Source of the DNA: Acidobacteriota bacterium
GTDB taxonomy: Bacteria; Acidobacteriota; Terriglobia; Terriglobales; Acidobacteriaceae
NCBI GenBank assembly: GCA_018268915.1
Contig: JAFDVQ010000006.1
Coordinates: 682,001 to 746,000 of the forward strand
Direction: 5' to 3'
DNA: 64,000 nt
Part shown: positions 1-8,220 of the stretch, in pieces
Layout: each line of letters opens with the position of its first letter
How positions within the stretch are numbered: the first letter of the stretch is position 1
Made by a program: the position numbers and the translations under genes
The notes under the pieces: generated by a model
What the model saw: only the letters and a program-made list of their open reading frames with translations
Database searches by the model: none
Told to the model about the DNA's origin: nothing

Positions 1-1548
1 GGCCGCAGCGATGTTACGGAGCGTGGACATCTGGAGGCCGCTTCGATTGGCCGCCATGGTTCCAGCGACACCCGAGCTGAGGACGTGAGTGGTACTGACA
101 GGGAGACCAAAGTTGTCGGCGGCGGAGATGGTGGCCATGGCGACGAGTTCGGCACAGGCGCCCTGTGCATAGGTGAGATGCTCCTTGCCGATCTTCTCGC
201 CCACCGTGACGACGATGCGCTTCCAGCCAACCATGGTTCCACAACCAAGAGCGAGGGCCACTGCAACCTTTACCCAGCCGGGAATGAACTTGGTGGCTTT
301 GTCGATCTTGCTCTTATAGGCGGTAAGGGTGGCGTTCTCCTGAGCAGTGAATGCAGGGTTCTTGCTTTTCTGCATGAGCCGAATCGCCTCACTGACCACG
401 TACATGTCGTTGCGGACATTGGCTTGTTCCCGCGCAGGAACTTCTTTGAACTCCTTGTAAAGCGCGACTTCGTGACTGAGATCCTGCACCAGTTCGCGCA
501 GGGCGATCATCGTGTCGGGCTGCAACTGCTTGGTGCGGATGTATTCGGTGACGGTGGCGCGAGCGTCAGGGCCGAGGATTCCTTTTGAGTCGGCGTGTGC
601 GTTAAAGATCTGGCCGGTATTCTCAGAGGCCACCACGAACTGCTGAACGTCGCGGGGAGTGACGGCGTGGTTCAGAGCGTAAGCAGTAGGGACCGTGCCG
701 ATGAGGATGAGCATGATGAGGCCCATGCCTTTCTGGCCGTCGTTGGAGCCGTGGGAGAAACTCACGCCTGAGCAGGTGAGCACGAGCAACGCCCGGATGG
801 GCCACGGTGGAGGTGTGTTATCTTTCGGCGCCTGGTAGAGGGCAGGGTACTTGATGAGAGCCTTCGACAACAGCATCAGAAGTGCTGCTGCGGTAAATCC
901 GACAGCAGGCGAAATGAGGAGAACTTTGAAGACCTTGGTGGCCTGTTCCCAATCCACGCCCGAGGTGTTCGAGTGGGCATTCATCAGCTGATTGGCCAAG
1001 CCGACGCCGATGATGGAGCCAACCATGGTGTGTGAACTTGAAGCGGGAAGACCGAAGTACCAAGTGCCGAGGTTCCACAGAATTGCGGCGATGAGAAGCG
1101 CGAAGACCATCGCGTAGCCGGCGCCGGAGCTGACCTGGAGGATGAGCTCGACCGGCAGCAGGGTGATCACGCTGAAAGCGACCGCACCGGAAGAGACGAG
1201 GACGCCGCAAAGGTTGCAGAGGCCTGACCAGACGACAGCAATGTTGGGGTCGAGAGAATGTGTGTAGATGACAGTGGCCACTGCGTTGGCTGTGTCATGA
1301 AAGCCGTTTACGAACTCGAAGCCCAGGGCGATGAGGAGGGCGACTCCCAGCAGCACGTAGGGCCACCAGCTGACGACCGTGACGTTGCCCATGTCTCCGG
1401 CGATGTGGAAGCCGACATAGACGAGTCCGCCGAGCAGAGATGTAATCACCAGAGCTCCGGTGATCCAACTGGGAAATGCGTGCTTTTTGCGGTCGAGTAA
1501 AGAGGCCCCGATTGGAGGGGCGACAGCTGTGGTTGCCAGGTCTGCCAT
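1..1548 (-). CDS. PiT-family inorganic phosphate transporter, C-terminus cut by window edge
   Basis: An open frame runs from ATG at 1548 to the window edge with no stop, giving 516 codons. By alignment with the complete paralogue next to it, only about 17 C-terminal residues are missing. The PiT signature is present twice: GFEFVNGFHDTANAVA near the N-terminus and HGSNDGQKGMG in the middle. PiT proteins are inner-membrane symporters that take up phosphate, usually as a metal-phosphate complex, with H+ or Na+. The ends are hydrophobic and a long soluble stretch with a conserved ANVRNDMYV segment lies between the two halves. It lies downstream of and parallel to its paralogue, but a terminator separates them and a Pho-box-like array lies 80-112 bp before the ATG, so it is probably transcribed on its own. 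The family call is secure; affinity and coupling ion cannot be read. Confidence 0.93.
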   Translation of the reverse strand, partial: MADLATTAVAPPIGASLLDRKKHAFPSWITGALVITSLLGGLVYVGFHIAGDMGNVTVVSWWPYVLLGVALLIALGFEFVNGFHDTANAVATVIYTHSLDPNIAVVWSGLCNLCGVLVSSGAVAFSVITLLPVELILQVSSGAGYAMVFALLIAAILWNLGTWYFGLPASSSHTMVGSIIGVGLANQLMNAHSNTSGVDWEQATKVFKVLLISPAVGFTAAALLMLLSKALIKYPALYQAPKDNTPPPWPIRALLVLTCSGVSFSHGSNDGQKGMGLIMLILIGTVPTAYALNHAVTPRDVQQFVVASENTGQIFNAHADSKGILGPDARATVTEYIRTKQLQPDTMIALRELVQDLSHEVALYKEFKEVPAREQANVRNDMYVVSEAIRLMQKSKNPAFTAQENATLTAYKSKIDKATKFIPGWVKVAVALALGCGTMVGWKRIVVTVGEKIGKEHLTYAQGACAELVAMATISAADNFGLPVSTTHVLSSGVAGTMAANRSGLQMSTLRNIAAA

Positions 1549-1627
1549 TGGATGAAACTCCGGTTTGATCTGGAATTGATCTGGCGGTTAGGGGAGGGCA
1601 CTCGCCGGACTCAACAAGGATTACTGA

Positions 1628-1660
1628 CCGATGTGAACGGCGGATGAAGGGAAGATGAAT
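1628..1660 (-). promoter_or_regulatory. Three tandem 11-bp repeats, Pho-box-like, upstream of first PiT gene
   Basis: Read on the minus strand, 1660-1650, 1649-1639 and 1638-1628 are ATTCATCTTCC, CTTCATCCGCC and GTTCACATCGG. Each has the form N-TTCA-Y/M followed by a variable tail, at exact 11-bp spacing. PhoB/PhoP-type response regulators bind direct repeats of about 11 bp. The array sits 80 bp before the ATG of a phosphate transporter, and a comparable array precedes the second PiT gene. The binding protein is inferred, not shown. Confidence 0.5.
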
Positions 1661-1681
1661 ATGCGGAAGCAGCCGCAAATG

Positions 1682-1708
1682 AAAAAGGCCGCGCAGTCGC
1701 GCGGCCTT
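1682..1708 (-). terminator. Rho-independent terminator after second PiT gene
   Basis: A perfect 10-bp stem (AAGGCCGCGC at 1685-1694 with GCGCGGCCTT at 1699-1708) encloses a 4-nt loop. On the minus strand it is followed by a short T-run at 1686-1682. It lies 20 bp past the stop of the PiT gene at 1729-3336 and separates that gene from its paralogue. Confidence 0.8.
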
Positions 1709-1728
1709 GAAGTCTGACCTGATCCAAA

Positions 1729-3336
1729 TCAGATCAGTCGGAAGAGGCAATAGAGAGTTCCCGAAAGGAGTGCGGCGGCAGGTAGCGTAAAGACCCATCC
1801 TGCCGCGATGTTGCGGATGGTTGCGAAGCGCAGGCCGTTTCCGTTAGCCGCCATTGTGCCCGCTACCCCGGAGCTCAGGATGTGTGTCGTGCTGACGGGC
1901 AGGCCAAACTTGTCAGCGGCGAAAATGGTTCCCATCGCGACGAGACCCGCGCTGGCCCCTTGCGCGTAGGTCAGGTGTTCCTTGCCGATGCGCTCGCCAA
2001 CGGTAACGACGATGCGCTTCCAGCCGACCATGGTTCCGAGACCGAGTGCCAAAGCCACGGCCACCTTGACCCAGGCGGGAATGAACTTGGTCGCCGTGTC
2101 CGCCTTTGCTTTGTAGCTTTCCAGAGCCTTTCGTTCGTCCGGAGTGAAAGCCGGATCATTGGCCTTGATCATGATGCGAAGCGCTTCGCTTGCAACATAC
2201 ATATTGTTGCGAACGTTTGCCTGTTCCTGCGGCGGGACTGACCTGTACTGCTTATAGAGGCTGATCTCGCGCGTCGTGTCGTCGACGAGTGTGCGAAGCG
2301 CGAGGATGGTGTTTGGTTGCAGCTGCTTAGTGCGGATGTAGTCCGTTACGGTCTGACGAGCATTGGCTGTCAGAACCGCTTTGGGATCCGCGTGATGCTG
2401 CAGAATCTGCCCTGCGCTCTCAGAGGCGACGATGTAGCTCTGGGCCTGAGCCGGACTTACCGCGTGATTCAGAGCGTACGCGGTCGGGACCGTGCCGATG
2501 AGGATGAGCATGATGAGTCCCATCCCCTTTTGCCCGTCGTTCGATCCATGGAAGTAGCTGACGCCGGTACAGGTGCCGATCATGAGCGCGCGAATCGGGA
2601 ACGGCGGCGGCGTGTTGTCTTTCGGCGCCTCGTAGAGTTCGGGGAACTTCGCGACCTGCTTGGCGAGCAGGATGAGCATGCCTGCGAAGACGAATCCGAT
2701 GAGCGGAGAGATGAGCAGGGCCTTGAGGACCTTGATGCACTGTTCCCAGTCGACGCCCGAGGTTCCGGTATGCGGCATGAGGAGCTGGTTGGCAATTCCG
2801 ACGCCGATAATGGAGCCGACCATAGTGTGCGAGCTTGACGCGGGAAGACCAAGCCACCACGTTCCGAGGTTCCACAGGATGGCGGCGATCAGAAGCGCGA
2901 AGACCATGGAGAAACCAGCGCCGGAACTTACCTGGAGAATCAGCTCAACAGGCAACAGCGTGATGACGGCGAAGGCCACGGTACCGGAGGAGAGGAGTAC
3001 TCCAGCTAGATTGCAGAGGCCCGACCAGACGACAGCGACGTTGGGCTCGAGCGAATGGGTATAGATAACCGTGGCGACCGCGTTGGCTGTGTCGTGGAAG
3101 CCGTTGACGAATTCAAAGCCAAGCGCAATGAGAAGCGCCATTCCCAGCATCAGGTACGGCGCGTAACTCGTGATGGATGCCGCGTTAAGGTCGTGAGCGA
3201 CGTGGAAGACGATATAGACCACGCCCGCGGCAACAGCGGAAAGAAACGCGATGAGCCCCTTTTTGCTCGGCCGGTGCTTGATCTTGCGGTCGAGTATTGA
3301 AGGACGAGGAAGTGCTGTTGCGGTGGTGGCCGCCAT
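1729..3336 (-). CDS. PiT-family inorganic phosphate transporter (complete paralogue)
   Basis: This 535-residue integral membrane protein starts with ATG at 3336. Both PiT signatures are present (GFEFVNGFHDTANAVA and HGSNDGQKGMG), with multiple hydrophobic segments and a hydrophilic central region of roughly 150 residues (about 300-450). The C-terminal half has the second conserved PVSTTHILSSGVAGTMAANG segment typical of the inverted-repeat PiT fold. It is clearly homologous over its whole length to the neighbouring gene at 1-1548, so the pair arose by tandem duplication. No pit-associated DUF47 (PhoU-like) regulator gene is adjacent. A Pho-box-like array lies about 300 bp upstream, which suggests a long leader or a promoter far from the start codon. 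Confidence 0.95.
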   Translation of the reverse strand: MAATTATALPRPSILDRKIKHRPSKKGLIAFLSAVAAGVVYIVFHVAHDLNAASITSYAPYLMLGMALLIALGFEFVNGFHDTANAVATVIYTHSLEPNVAVVWSGLCNLAGVLLSSGTVAFAVITLLPVELILQVSSGAGFSMVFALLIAAILWNLGTWWLGLPASSSHTMVGSIIGVGIANQLLMPHTGTSGVDWEQCIKVLKALLISPLIGFVFAGMLILLAKQVAKFPELYEAPKDNTPPPFPIRALMIGTCTGVSYFHGSNDGQKGMGLIMLILIGTVPTAYALNHAVSPAQAQSYIVASESAGQILQHHADPKAVLTANARQTVTDYIRTKQLQPNTILALRTLVDDTTREISLYKQYRSVPPQEQANVRNNMYVASEALRIMIKANDPAFTPDERKALESYKAKADTATKFIPAWVKVAVALALGLGTMVGWKRIVVTVGERIGKEHLTYAQGASAGLVAMGTIFAADKFGLPVSTTHILSSGVAGTMAANGNGLRFATIRNIAAGWVFTLPAAALLSGTLYCLFRLI

Positions 3337-3873
3337 CAGATTTCTCCCGACGCAGTTGAAAACGACTCGCTACATTGCGCGGGGAGGAACAACGCGGAGT
3401 CCGTGAAACGTTTTTGGGGAAAATGGGGATGGAACGATCTGGGATCGGAGCAGGAGGGACAATCAAAAAAGGATTGCATAAAACCCCAACAACCGTATTC
3501 GAGCCACAGTTGTTTGATGCGCGGTTTCTTCTTCGAGGCACCGCCAGTGCTGATTCTATACGGGATGCCGGGCATTTCTGTGCAGTGCATCCCGGAGTCG
3601 TGGGATGCTGCCCCCTACTAAACCCATCTACATCATTGGTTTAAGTGTTCGTTAAAATCGTGTTAATTGCTTACTCTTTGTCTTGGGATTGCACCGAATC
3701 TGCAGCGAATAGCAAGAATATGCTCAAAATCGGAATTCTGCTTCGAAAGCGCGCCAATTACGGGCCAATAATGTGCAACTATCAGGTTGCGTGAGACGCG
3801 CCGGTATGAGCGACCGATCACTGTGCAACCGAAAGGTAGCGCTTTTTTGACAAGGACTTTTTCGAAATCCGCG
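3337..3873. other. Long intergenic region between PiT gene and scpA
   Basis: I see no convincing gene in these 537 bp; the short frames on both strands have no recognisable product. Visible elements are the 11-bp repeat array at 3635-3667 and a hairpin-forming pair CGGGATGC / GCATCCCG around 3563-3595, which would lie in the leader of the minus-strand PiT transcript. The region is more AT-rich near 3640-3780, as expected for a promoter zone. Confidence 0.5.
3635..3667 (-). promoter_or_regulatory. Three tandem 11-bp repeats, Pho-box-like, upstream of second PiT gene
   Basis: On the minus strand 3667-3657, 3656-3646 and 3645-3635 are ATTAACACGAT, TTTAACGAACA and CTTAAACCAAT. The core TTAAM/TTAAC recurs at exact 11-bp spacing. 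This is close to the TT(A/T/C)ACA direct repeats bound by PhoP in Bacillus and has the 11-bp period of the E. coli Pho box. The other PiT gene has a similar triplet with core TTCA. That these are phosphate-regulator sites is inference from spacing, sequence and neighbours. Confidence 0.55.
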
Positions 3874-4974
3874 CTATCGCCATTCGTCGGTCGCGGTGGG
3901 GATGCCTTCGCTTACGACAGAGTCAAATCCGGTGCTTTTCTTGATAAAGATTTCCGAAAACGCCTTGTCCTGACGGAGAAGAATTGCCTGAAGGCGAACG
4001 AGCTCGAGCAAAGCCAAGAACATGGCGACAAGTGCCCGCGATGACTTGGTGTGGGCGAGGAGCCGGCGCAGCGCGAGAGGGCGATCCTCCATGGAAAGGC
4101 GGCGCGTGAGGAACTGAATCATCTGGCCGACGGTGACGGCATCGTCCTGCACATTAAAGGTGGGACGTTTGCGGGCGCGATCGAGGATATCGCGAAAGAT
4201 GCGGACAAGGTCGACGGTGTCAGCGGCGATCTCGGGTTCAGCTGCAGCATCGTCTTTGAATTCGCGAACGCCTGGATTGGTCCAGGTGGCGGCTTCAAGC
4301 ATTTGCTTCTGCTGAAGCATCTGGGCAGCGTTCTTGAAACGCTCGTGCTCGAGGAGGCGTTCCACGAGTTCGCGGCGTGGATCTTCAGCGGCATCGTCCG
4401 GTCCGGCAGGTGCCCGCGGCAGGAGCATCTTGCTCTTGATGTGGATGAGAAGCGAAGCGGTGTAGATGAAGTCGCCGGCGACGTCGACGTCGGTGGCTTT
4501 GAGCTGATCGACGTAAGAGAGAAACTGCGCGGTGATCTTCGAGATTGGAATGTCGTAAATGTCGATGTCCTGCTTGCGAATGAGATCGAGCAGGAGATCG
4601 AGAGGACCGTCGTAGACTTGACCGACCGTGACGGAGAACGGGGACTGCTCAGGTGGGTCTTCCGGCTTCTTCTTCGGCACACTTGCGGACGCGGGCTTGG
4701 CGGCTTCCTTTTCGGCAACCGGTTTCGATGTGAGAACGAGCGGCGGTGCGGCGTTCACTCCCGGCTCATGGCTCGGTGGATCTCCCTGAGGCGGTTCAGG
4801 CGAAGGCTGGGGAGCATCTGGCTCCGGCTCGGGCCCGGGTTCAGGATCGCTCACGGGTCCGCGATGGCCCGGTTCGGGATCATCGACGGGCTGCGGTTGA
4901 GGATCGGGTTCCTGAACCGGCTTTTCTGCGGGGTCTGTGGGCTCTATTTCGGGATTTTGTTTTTCTTCAATCAA
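3874..4974 (-). CDS. scpA: Segregation and condensation protein A with long acidic/proline-rich N-terminal extension
   Basis: ScpA is the kleisin subunit of the bacterial SMC-ScpAB condensin, bridging SMC heads and recruiting ScpB. The core begins near residue 112 with FSVTVGQVYDGPLDLLLDLI, the hallmark N-terminal kleisin motif, followed by QDIDIYDIPISKITAQFL. The C-terminal winged-helix region ends near residue 360. The protein starts with TTG at 4974 and has 366 residues, longer than the usual 240-260. The extra length is an N-terminal tract (1-110) rich in Pro, Glu, Asp and Gln that looks disordered. It follows trpS by 37 bp and the M50 protease gene further up, so the three are probably one transcript. 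scpB is not next door and must lie elsewhere. Confidence 0.93.
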   Translation of the reverse strand: MIEEKQNPEIEPTDPAEKPVQEPDPQPQPVDDPEPGHRGPVSDPEPGPEPEPDAPQPSPEPPQGDPPSHEPGVNAAPPLVLTSKPVAEKEAAKPASASVPKKKPEDPPEQSPFSVTVGQVYDGPLDLLLDLIRKQDIDIYDIPISKITAQFLSYVDQLKATDVDVAGDFIYTASLLIHIKSKMLLPRAPAGPDDAAEDPRRELVERLLEHERFKNAAQMLQQKQMLEAATWTNPGVREFKDDAAAEPEIAADTVDLVRIFRDILDRARKRPTFNVQDDAVTVGQMIQFLTRRLSMEDRPLALRRLLAHTKSSRALVAMFLALLELVRLQAILLRQDKAFSEIFIKKSTGFDSVVSEGIPTATDEWR

Positions 4975-5011
4975 TTCAGAATCTCTGCTGGGGGATTACC
5001 GTCTATCGAGC

Positions 5012-6043
5012 TTACTTCGCCGCGGGTGTCAGTTGCATCGCGGTGCGTACCTCGGTCATGGTCTGCTCGGCTCGTTTGCGCGCACGACCGGCGCCGTCCT
5101 TGAGGATATCTTCCACTTCATTCGGCGTGAATTTTGCGCGACGTTCCTGGATGGGAGCGAGAACCTGTACGAGCGCGTCGGCGGCCCAACCTTTGCACTC
5201 GATGCAGCCGATGCCCGCGGAGCGGCAGCCCTCATAGACCTTGGCGAGTGTCTCGGGCGCGGAGAAGACCTTGTGAAGATCGCCGACGGGGCATTTGTCT
5301 GGGTCGCCGGGATCTTTGCGTCGGATGCGGGCCGGGTCGGTGACCATCGTCTTGAGTTTCTGACGCACCTCAGGCTCGGGGTCCGTGAGCATAATGGTGT
5401 TGCCGTAACTCTTGGACATCTTGCGGCCGTCGGTGCCGGGAAGCTTCGGCGAAGGAGTTAGCAGCACGTCTGGCTCGGGAAGCACCTCGCGACCATCGAG
5501 TTTGTAGAGATTATTGAAGCGCCGCGCTACTTCGCGTGTGAGCTCGACATGGGCGGCCTGATCCTGGCCTACGGGCACGTACTTCGGCTGGTACATCAGG
5601 ATGTCGGCTGCCTGCAGGAGCGGGTAGCCAAGAAAACCGTAGGTGCTGAGATCTTTGCCCACGAGGTTTTCCTGCTGCTCTTTGTAGCTGGGCACGCGTT
5701 CGAGCCAGCCGACGGAGGTGATCATGCTGAGGAGCAGGTGCAACTCGGCGTGGGCAGGAACATGGCTCTGGACGAAGAGGACCGATTTGGCCGGATCAAG
5801 ACCCGCAGCAAGGTAGTCGAGGATGACCTCCCCCGTGTTTGTGAGGAAATTCGAGGTGTCGGCGTAATCGGTTGTGAGGGCATGCCAGTCTGCAATGAAG
5901 AAGTAGCACTCGTACTGGCCGCCATCCTGGAGCTTGACCCAGTTGGCGAGCGCGCCCATGTAGTTGCCGAGGTGGAGCTTGCCCGTGGGGCGCATGCCGC
6001 TGAGAACGCGCGGGCGTGAGGATGAATTTACGGAGTCAGACAT
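5012..6043 (-). CDS. trpS: Tryptophanyl-tRNA synthetase
   Basis: This cytoplasmic class I aminoacyl-tRNA synthetase charges tRNA-Trp. The HIGH-type signature appears as PTGKLHLGNYMG (residues 19-30) and the second signature as GRKMSKSYGNT (KMSKS at 208-212). Length is 343 residues, normal for the bacterial enzyme. It starts with ATG at 6043 and sits between the M50 protease gene (100 bp upstream) and scpA (37 bp downstream) on the same strand. No T-box or leader peptide was recognised in the short upstream gap. The call is secure. Confidence 0.97.
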   Translation of the reverse strand: MSDSVNSSSRPRVLSGMRPTGKLHLGNYMGALANWVKLQDGGQYECYFFIADWHALTTDYADTSNFLTNTGEVILDYLAAGLDPAKSVLFVQSHVPAHAELHLLLSMITSVGWLERVPSYKEQQENLVGKDLSTYGFLGYPLLQAADILMYQPKYVPVGQDQAAHVELTREVARRFNNLYKLDGREVLPEPDVLLTPSPKLPGTDGRKMSKSYGNTIMLTDPEPEVRQKLKTMVTDPARIRRKDPGDPDKCPVGDLHKVFSAPETLAKVYEGCRSAGIGCIECKGWAADALVQVLAPIQERRAKFTPNEVEDILKDGAGRARKRAEQTMTEVRTAMQLTPAAK

Positions 6044-6142
6044 TCTTGTGTTCTAGTCCGGAAAGGCGCCGGGATAAGCAGCCGTTTTGATTGAAAACGT
6101 CAAAGTGAGGCTTCGTCCATTGTAGCGGCTTGGCGAGTCGGG

Positions 6143-6856
6143 TCAGCCTTTGGTCAAGATCGCGCCGACAAGGGCATCAGCTGGGCCAAGAAACATCCTT
6201 ATGATGATTCCTCCGATCACGAACATCAGAAGCCAGCTTACCCAGACAGGAATTCGATCGTAGGACTGGACCGCGTTGTACGGAAGCACATTGCGCAACA
6301 GGCGACTTCCATCAAGGGGCGGAATAGGAAGCAAATTGAAGACGAGCAGAGCAAGATTGATTTGGACAGCGGCGATACCCAGGAGAACTACTGCCTGCAC
6401 CGACGAGTTTGCTCCGGGTAGCAGAAGGCCTCGCATCGTAAGGATCACGATCTGGCGCCCGTTGGGAATGAAATGATTGATGAAGAGCAAGATGAGGATG
6501 GCGGCAACAGCAAGAATCAGGTTTGAGACCGGTCCGGCGAGAGTGGTGAGGTTGTCGTCCCGGCGAATTTTGGTGAAGTTGCGCGTTATGACGGGGGTGG
6601 GCTTGGCCCAACCGATAAGGACACCGCTGAACATGGTGAAGCCAATGAATGGACCAAAGATGATGATGGCGGGAAGAATAAGAGTGCCGACCACATCGAT
6701 GTGGTTGATGGGATTGAGTGTGACACGGCCTTGAAGCCGGGCTGTCTGATCGCCGAGGCGCGAAGCCATCCAGGCATGGGAGCACTCGTGAAAGCTGAGC
6801 GAGAAGATAAGCAGGACGAACTCAAAGACCGCAATTGCAAACTGAGCAGACTGCAA
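6143..6856 (-). CDS. Site-2-protease-family (M50) membrane metallopeptidase
   Basis: A small polytopic membrane protease of 237 residues. The zinc-binding HExxH motif is H23-E-C-S-H27 inside the first membrane segment, and the second metal ligand motif appears as NLLPIPPLDGSRLL. Four to five hydrophobic segments are visible and no PDZ domain is present, so it belongs to the minimal, rhomboid-like-sized S2P group often found next to trpS and scpA. These enzymes cleave transmembrane substrates within the lipid bilayer; the substrate here is unknown. Start is TTG at 6856 with GGAG about 7 nt before it. It is the first gene of the M50-trpS-scpA group and is divergent from the TPR gene at 7021. 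Confidence 0.9.
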   Translation of the reverse strand: MQSAQFAIAVFEFVLLIFSLSFHECSHAWMASRLGDQTARLQGRVTLNPINHIDVVGTLILPAIIIFGPFIGFTMFSGVLIGWAKPTPVITRNFTKIRRDDNLTTLAGPVSNLILAVAAILILLFINHFIPNGRQIVILTMRGLLLPGANSSVQAVVLLGIAAVQINLALLVFNLLPIPPLDGSRLLRNVLPYNAVQSYDRIPVWVSWLLMFVIGGIIIRMFLGPADALVGAILTKG

Positions 6857-7020
6857 AAGATGCTCCCCTGATACGGAAAGCTCAGGTTAGCATGATGGGT
6901 CGGCGGATGTGTTTTCGGAGGAAATGTTCCCGAAACGTCAGCCGGCGGTGTCTAAATCAACAACCAGTCTGTCAACGAATTCACGTTTGTAACTCCAGGG
7001 TCTCGAACGAAAGGAGCCTA

Positions 7021-8217
7021 ATGCGGAGTTGGGTCGTGGTTGCTTGTCTGTGTGTGACTGTGGGATGCGCTTCAGCGCAAGGTGATGAAGCGGCAAAGGC
7101 GAATGCGCTCTATCTAGCCGGGAAAAAGCTCGAGGCACTACCGCTGTACGAGGAGATTACGAAGGCGCAACCCAAAGAATACCTTTATTATGAGCGGCTC
7201 GCGGATTGCCTGGGGGCGAAGTCACTGCAGCTGGATGATGGGCCGGAAGCGGTGAATGTTCGCACGCGCATGAGGGATGCAGCGAAGCGGGCGGTGGAGC
7301 TAGGTGATCCCAAAGAGTTCATGAAGCTAATGGCCAACAGCGATCCGGCAGTGGCGCTGGATGCTGTCGCTGGGCCAAGCCCGGGTAGAGATCTCGTGAA
7401 GGAAGGCGAAAAAGCGTACGGCGCGGGCGACTACGAGACCGCGATCGCGAAGTATGCGGCTGCTCTAGAGGCGGATCCGCATCTTTACCAAGCTGCACTC
7501 TACGCGGGTGACTCGGCATTCGCGCAGAAGGATCTGGCTACATCCGCGAAGTGGTTTGCGAAGGCGATCGCCATCGATCCGAATCGAGAGACCGCGTATC
7601 GGTACTGGGGTGACGCGATTCTCCGGTATGGCAGAAAGCCGATGGCTGCGAAGGAAAAATTCATCCAGGCCGTCGTCGCCGAGCCGTACAGCCGGCTGGC
7701 ATGGCAAGGGATTCAACAGTGGGCGCAGACGGAAAAGGCCACGATCGTGCCTCCCAGGATTGATAGACCGTTGCCCCCCCAAGTCGATTCGAAGAAGCCA
7801 AATACTACCAACATCACGATTGATATCGGAGCGCTGGATGACAAGAAGAATCCGGGAGGGTCTGCGTGGATGATGTATTCGCTCATTCGCGCGTCCTACC
7901 GGGGAGACACATTCAAGAAGAACTTTCCGAATGAGGGAGAATATCGGCACACATTGAAAGAGGAAGATGCCGCACTGAGCGTCGTGGCAAGCAGCGTGAA
8001 AGAGAAAAAGATCAAACCGTCGAAACTGGATGAGGGCTTGCGCAACCTGATCGCTGTCAACGATGCGGGAATGCTTGACTGCTGGATTCTGGTAAATGGT
8101 GCGGACAAGGACATCGCACAGGACTATCCAGCGTATATGAAGGAGCACCGGCAATTGCTGTTCGACTATCTGGACCGCTTCGTCGTTCACGGAGGAGTAA
8201 GTCCAGCTGAGCAGTAG
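7021..8217 (+). CDS. Exported TPR-repeat protein
   Basis: The frame is open from 6835, but ATG at 7021 is preferred because AAAGGAG lies 6 nt before it and because it begins with a clean signal peptide (MRSWVVVACLCVTVGCASAQ). The mature protein, about 378 residues, starts at once with tetratricopeptide-like helices (NALYLAGKKLEALPLYEEIT), with more repeats around 125-230. The last 130 residues, from about 265, do not look like TPR; they start near NITIDIGALDDKK and are of unknown function. TPR proteins usually act as protein-binding scaffolds; the location would be the periplasm or outer membrane. It converges on the acyltransferase gene with only 3 bp between stop codons. Confidence 0.8.
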   Translation: MRSWVVVACLCVTVGCASAQGDEAAKANALYLAGKKLEALPLYEEITKAQPKEYLYYERLADCLGAKSLQLDDGPEAVNVRTRMRDAAKRAVELGDPKEFMKLMANSDPAVALDAVAGPSPGRDLVKEGEKAYGAGDYETAIAKYAAALEADPHLYQAALYAGDSAFAQKDLATSAKWFAKAIAIDPNRETAYRYWGDAILRYGRKPMAAKEKFIQAVVAEPYSRLAWQGIQQWAQTEKATIVPPRIDRPLPPQVDSKKPNTTNITIDIGALDDKKNPGGSAWMMYSLIRASYRGDTFKKNFPNEGEYRHTLKEEDAALSVVASSVKEKKIKPSKLDEGLRNLIAVNDAGMLDCWILVNGADKDIAQDYPAYMKEHRQLLFDYLDRFVVHGGVSPAEQ

Positions 8218-8220
8218 TGC

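Noticed and set aside
4051..5103. 350-codon plus-strand frame opposite scpA
   Set aside because: Antisense shadow of scpA and the end of trpS; the translation has no recognisable domain while the minus strand encodes clear kleisin motifs.
7465..8190. 241-codon minus-strand frame opposite the TPR gene
   Set aside because: Shadow; the plus-strand TPR repeats and signal peptide are convincing and the antisense product has no features.
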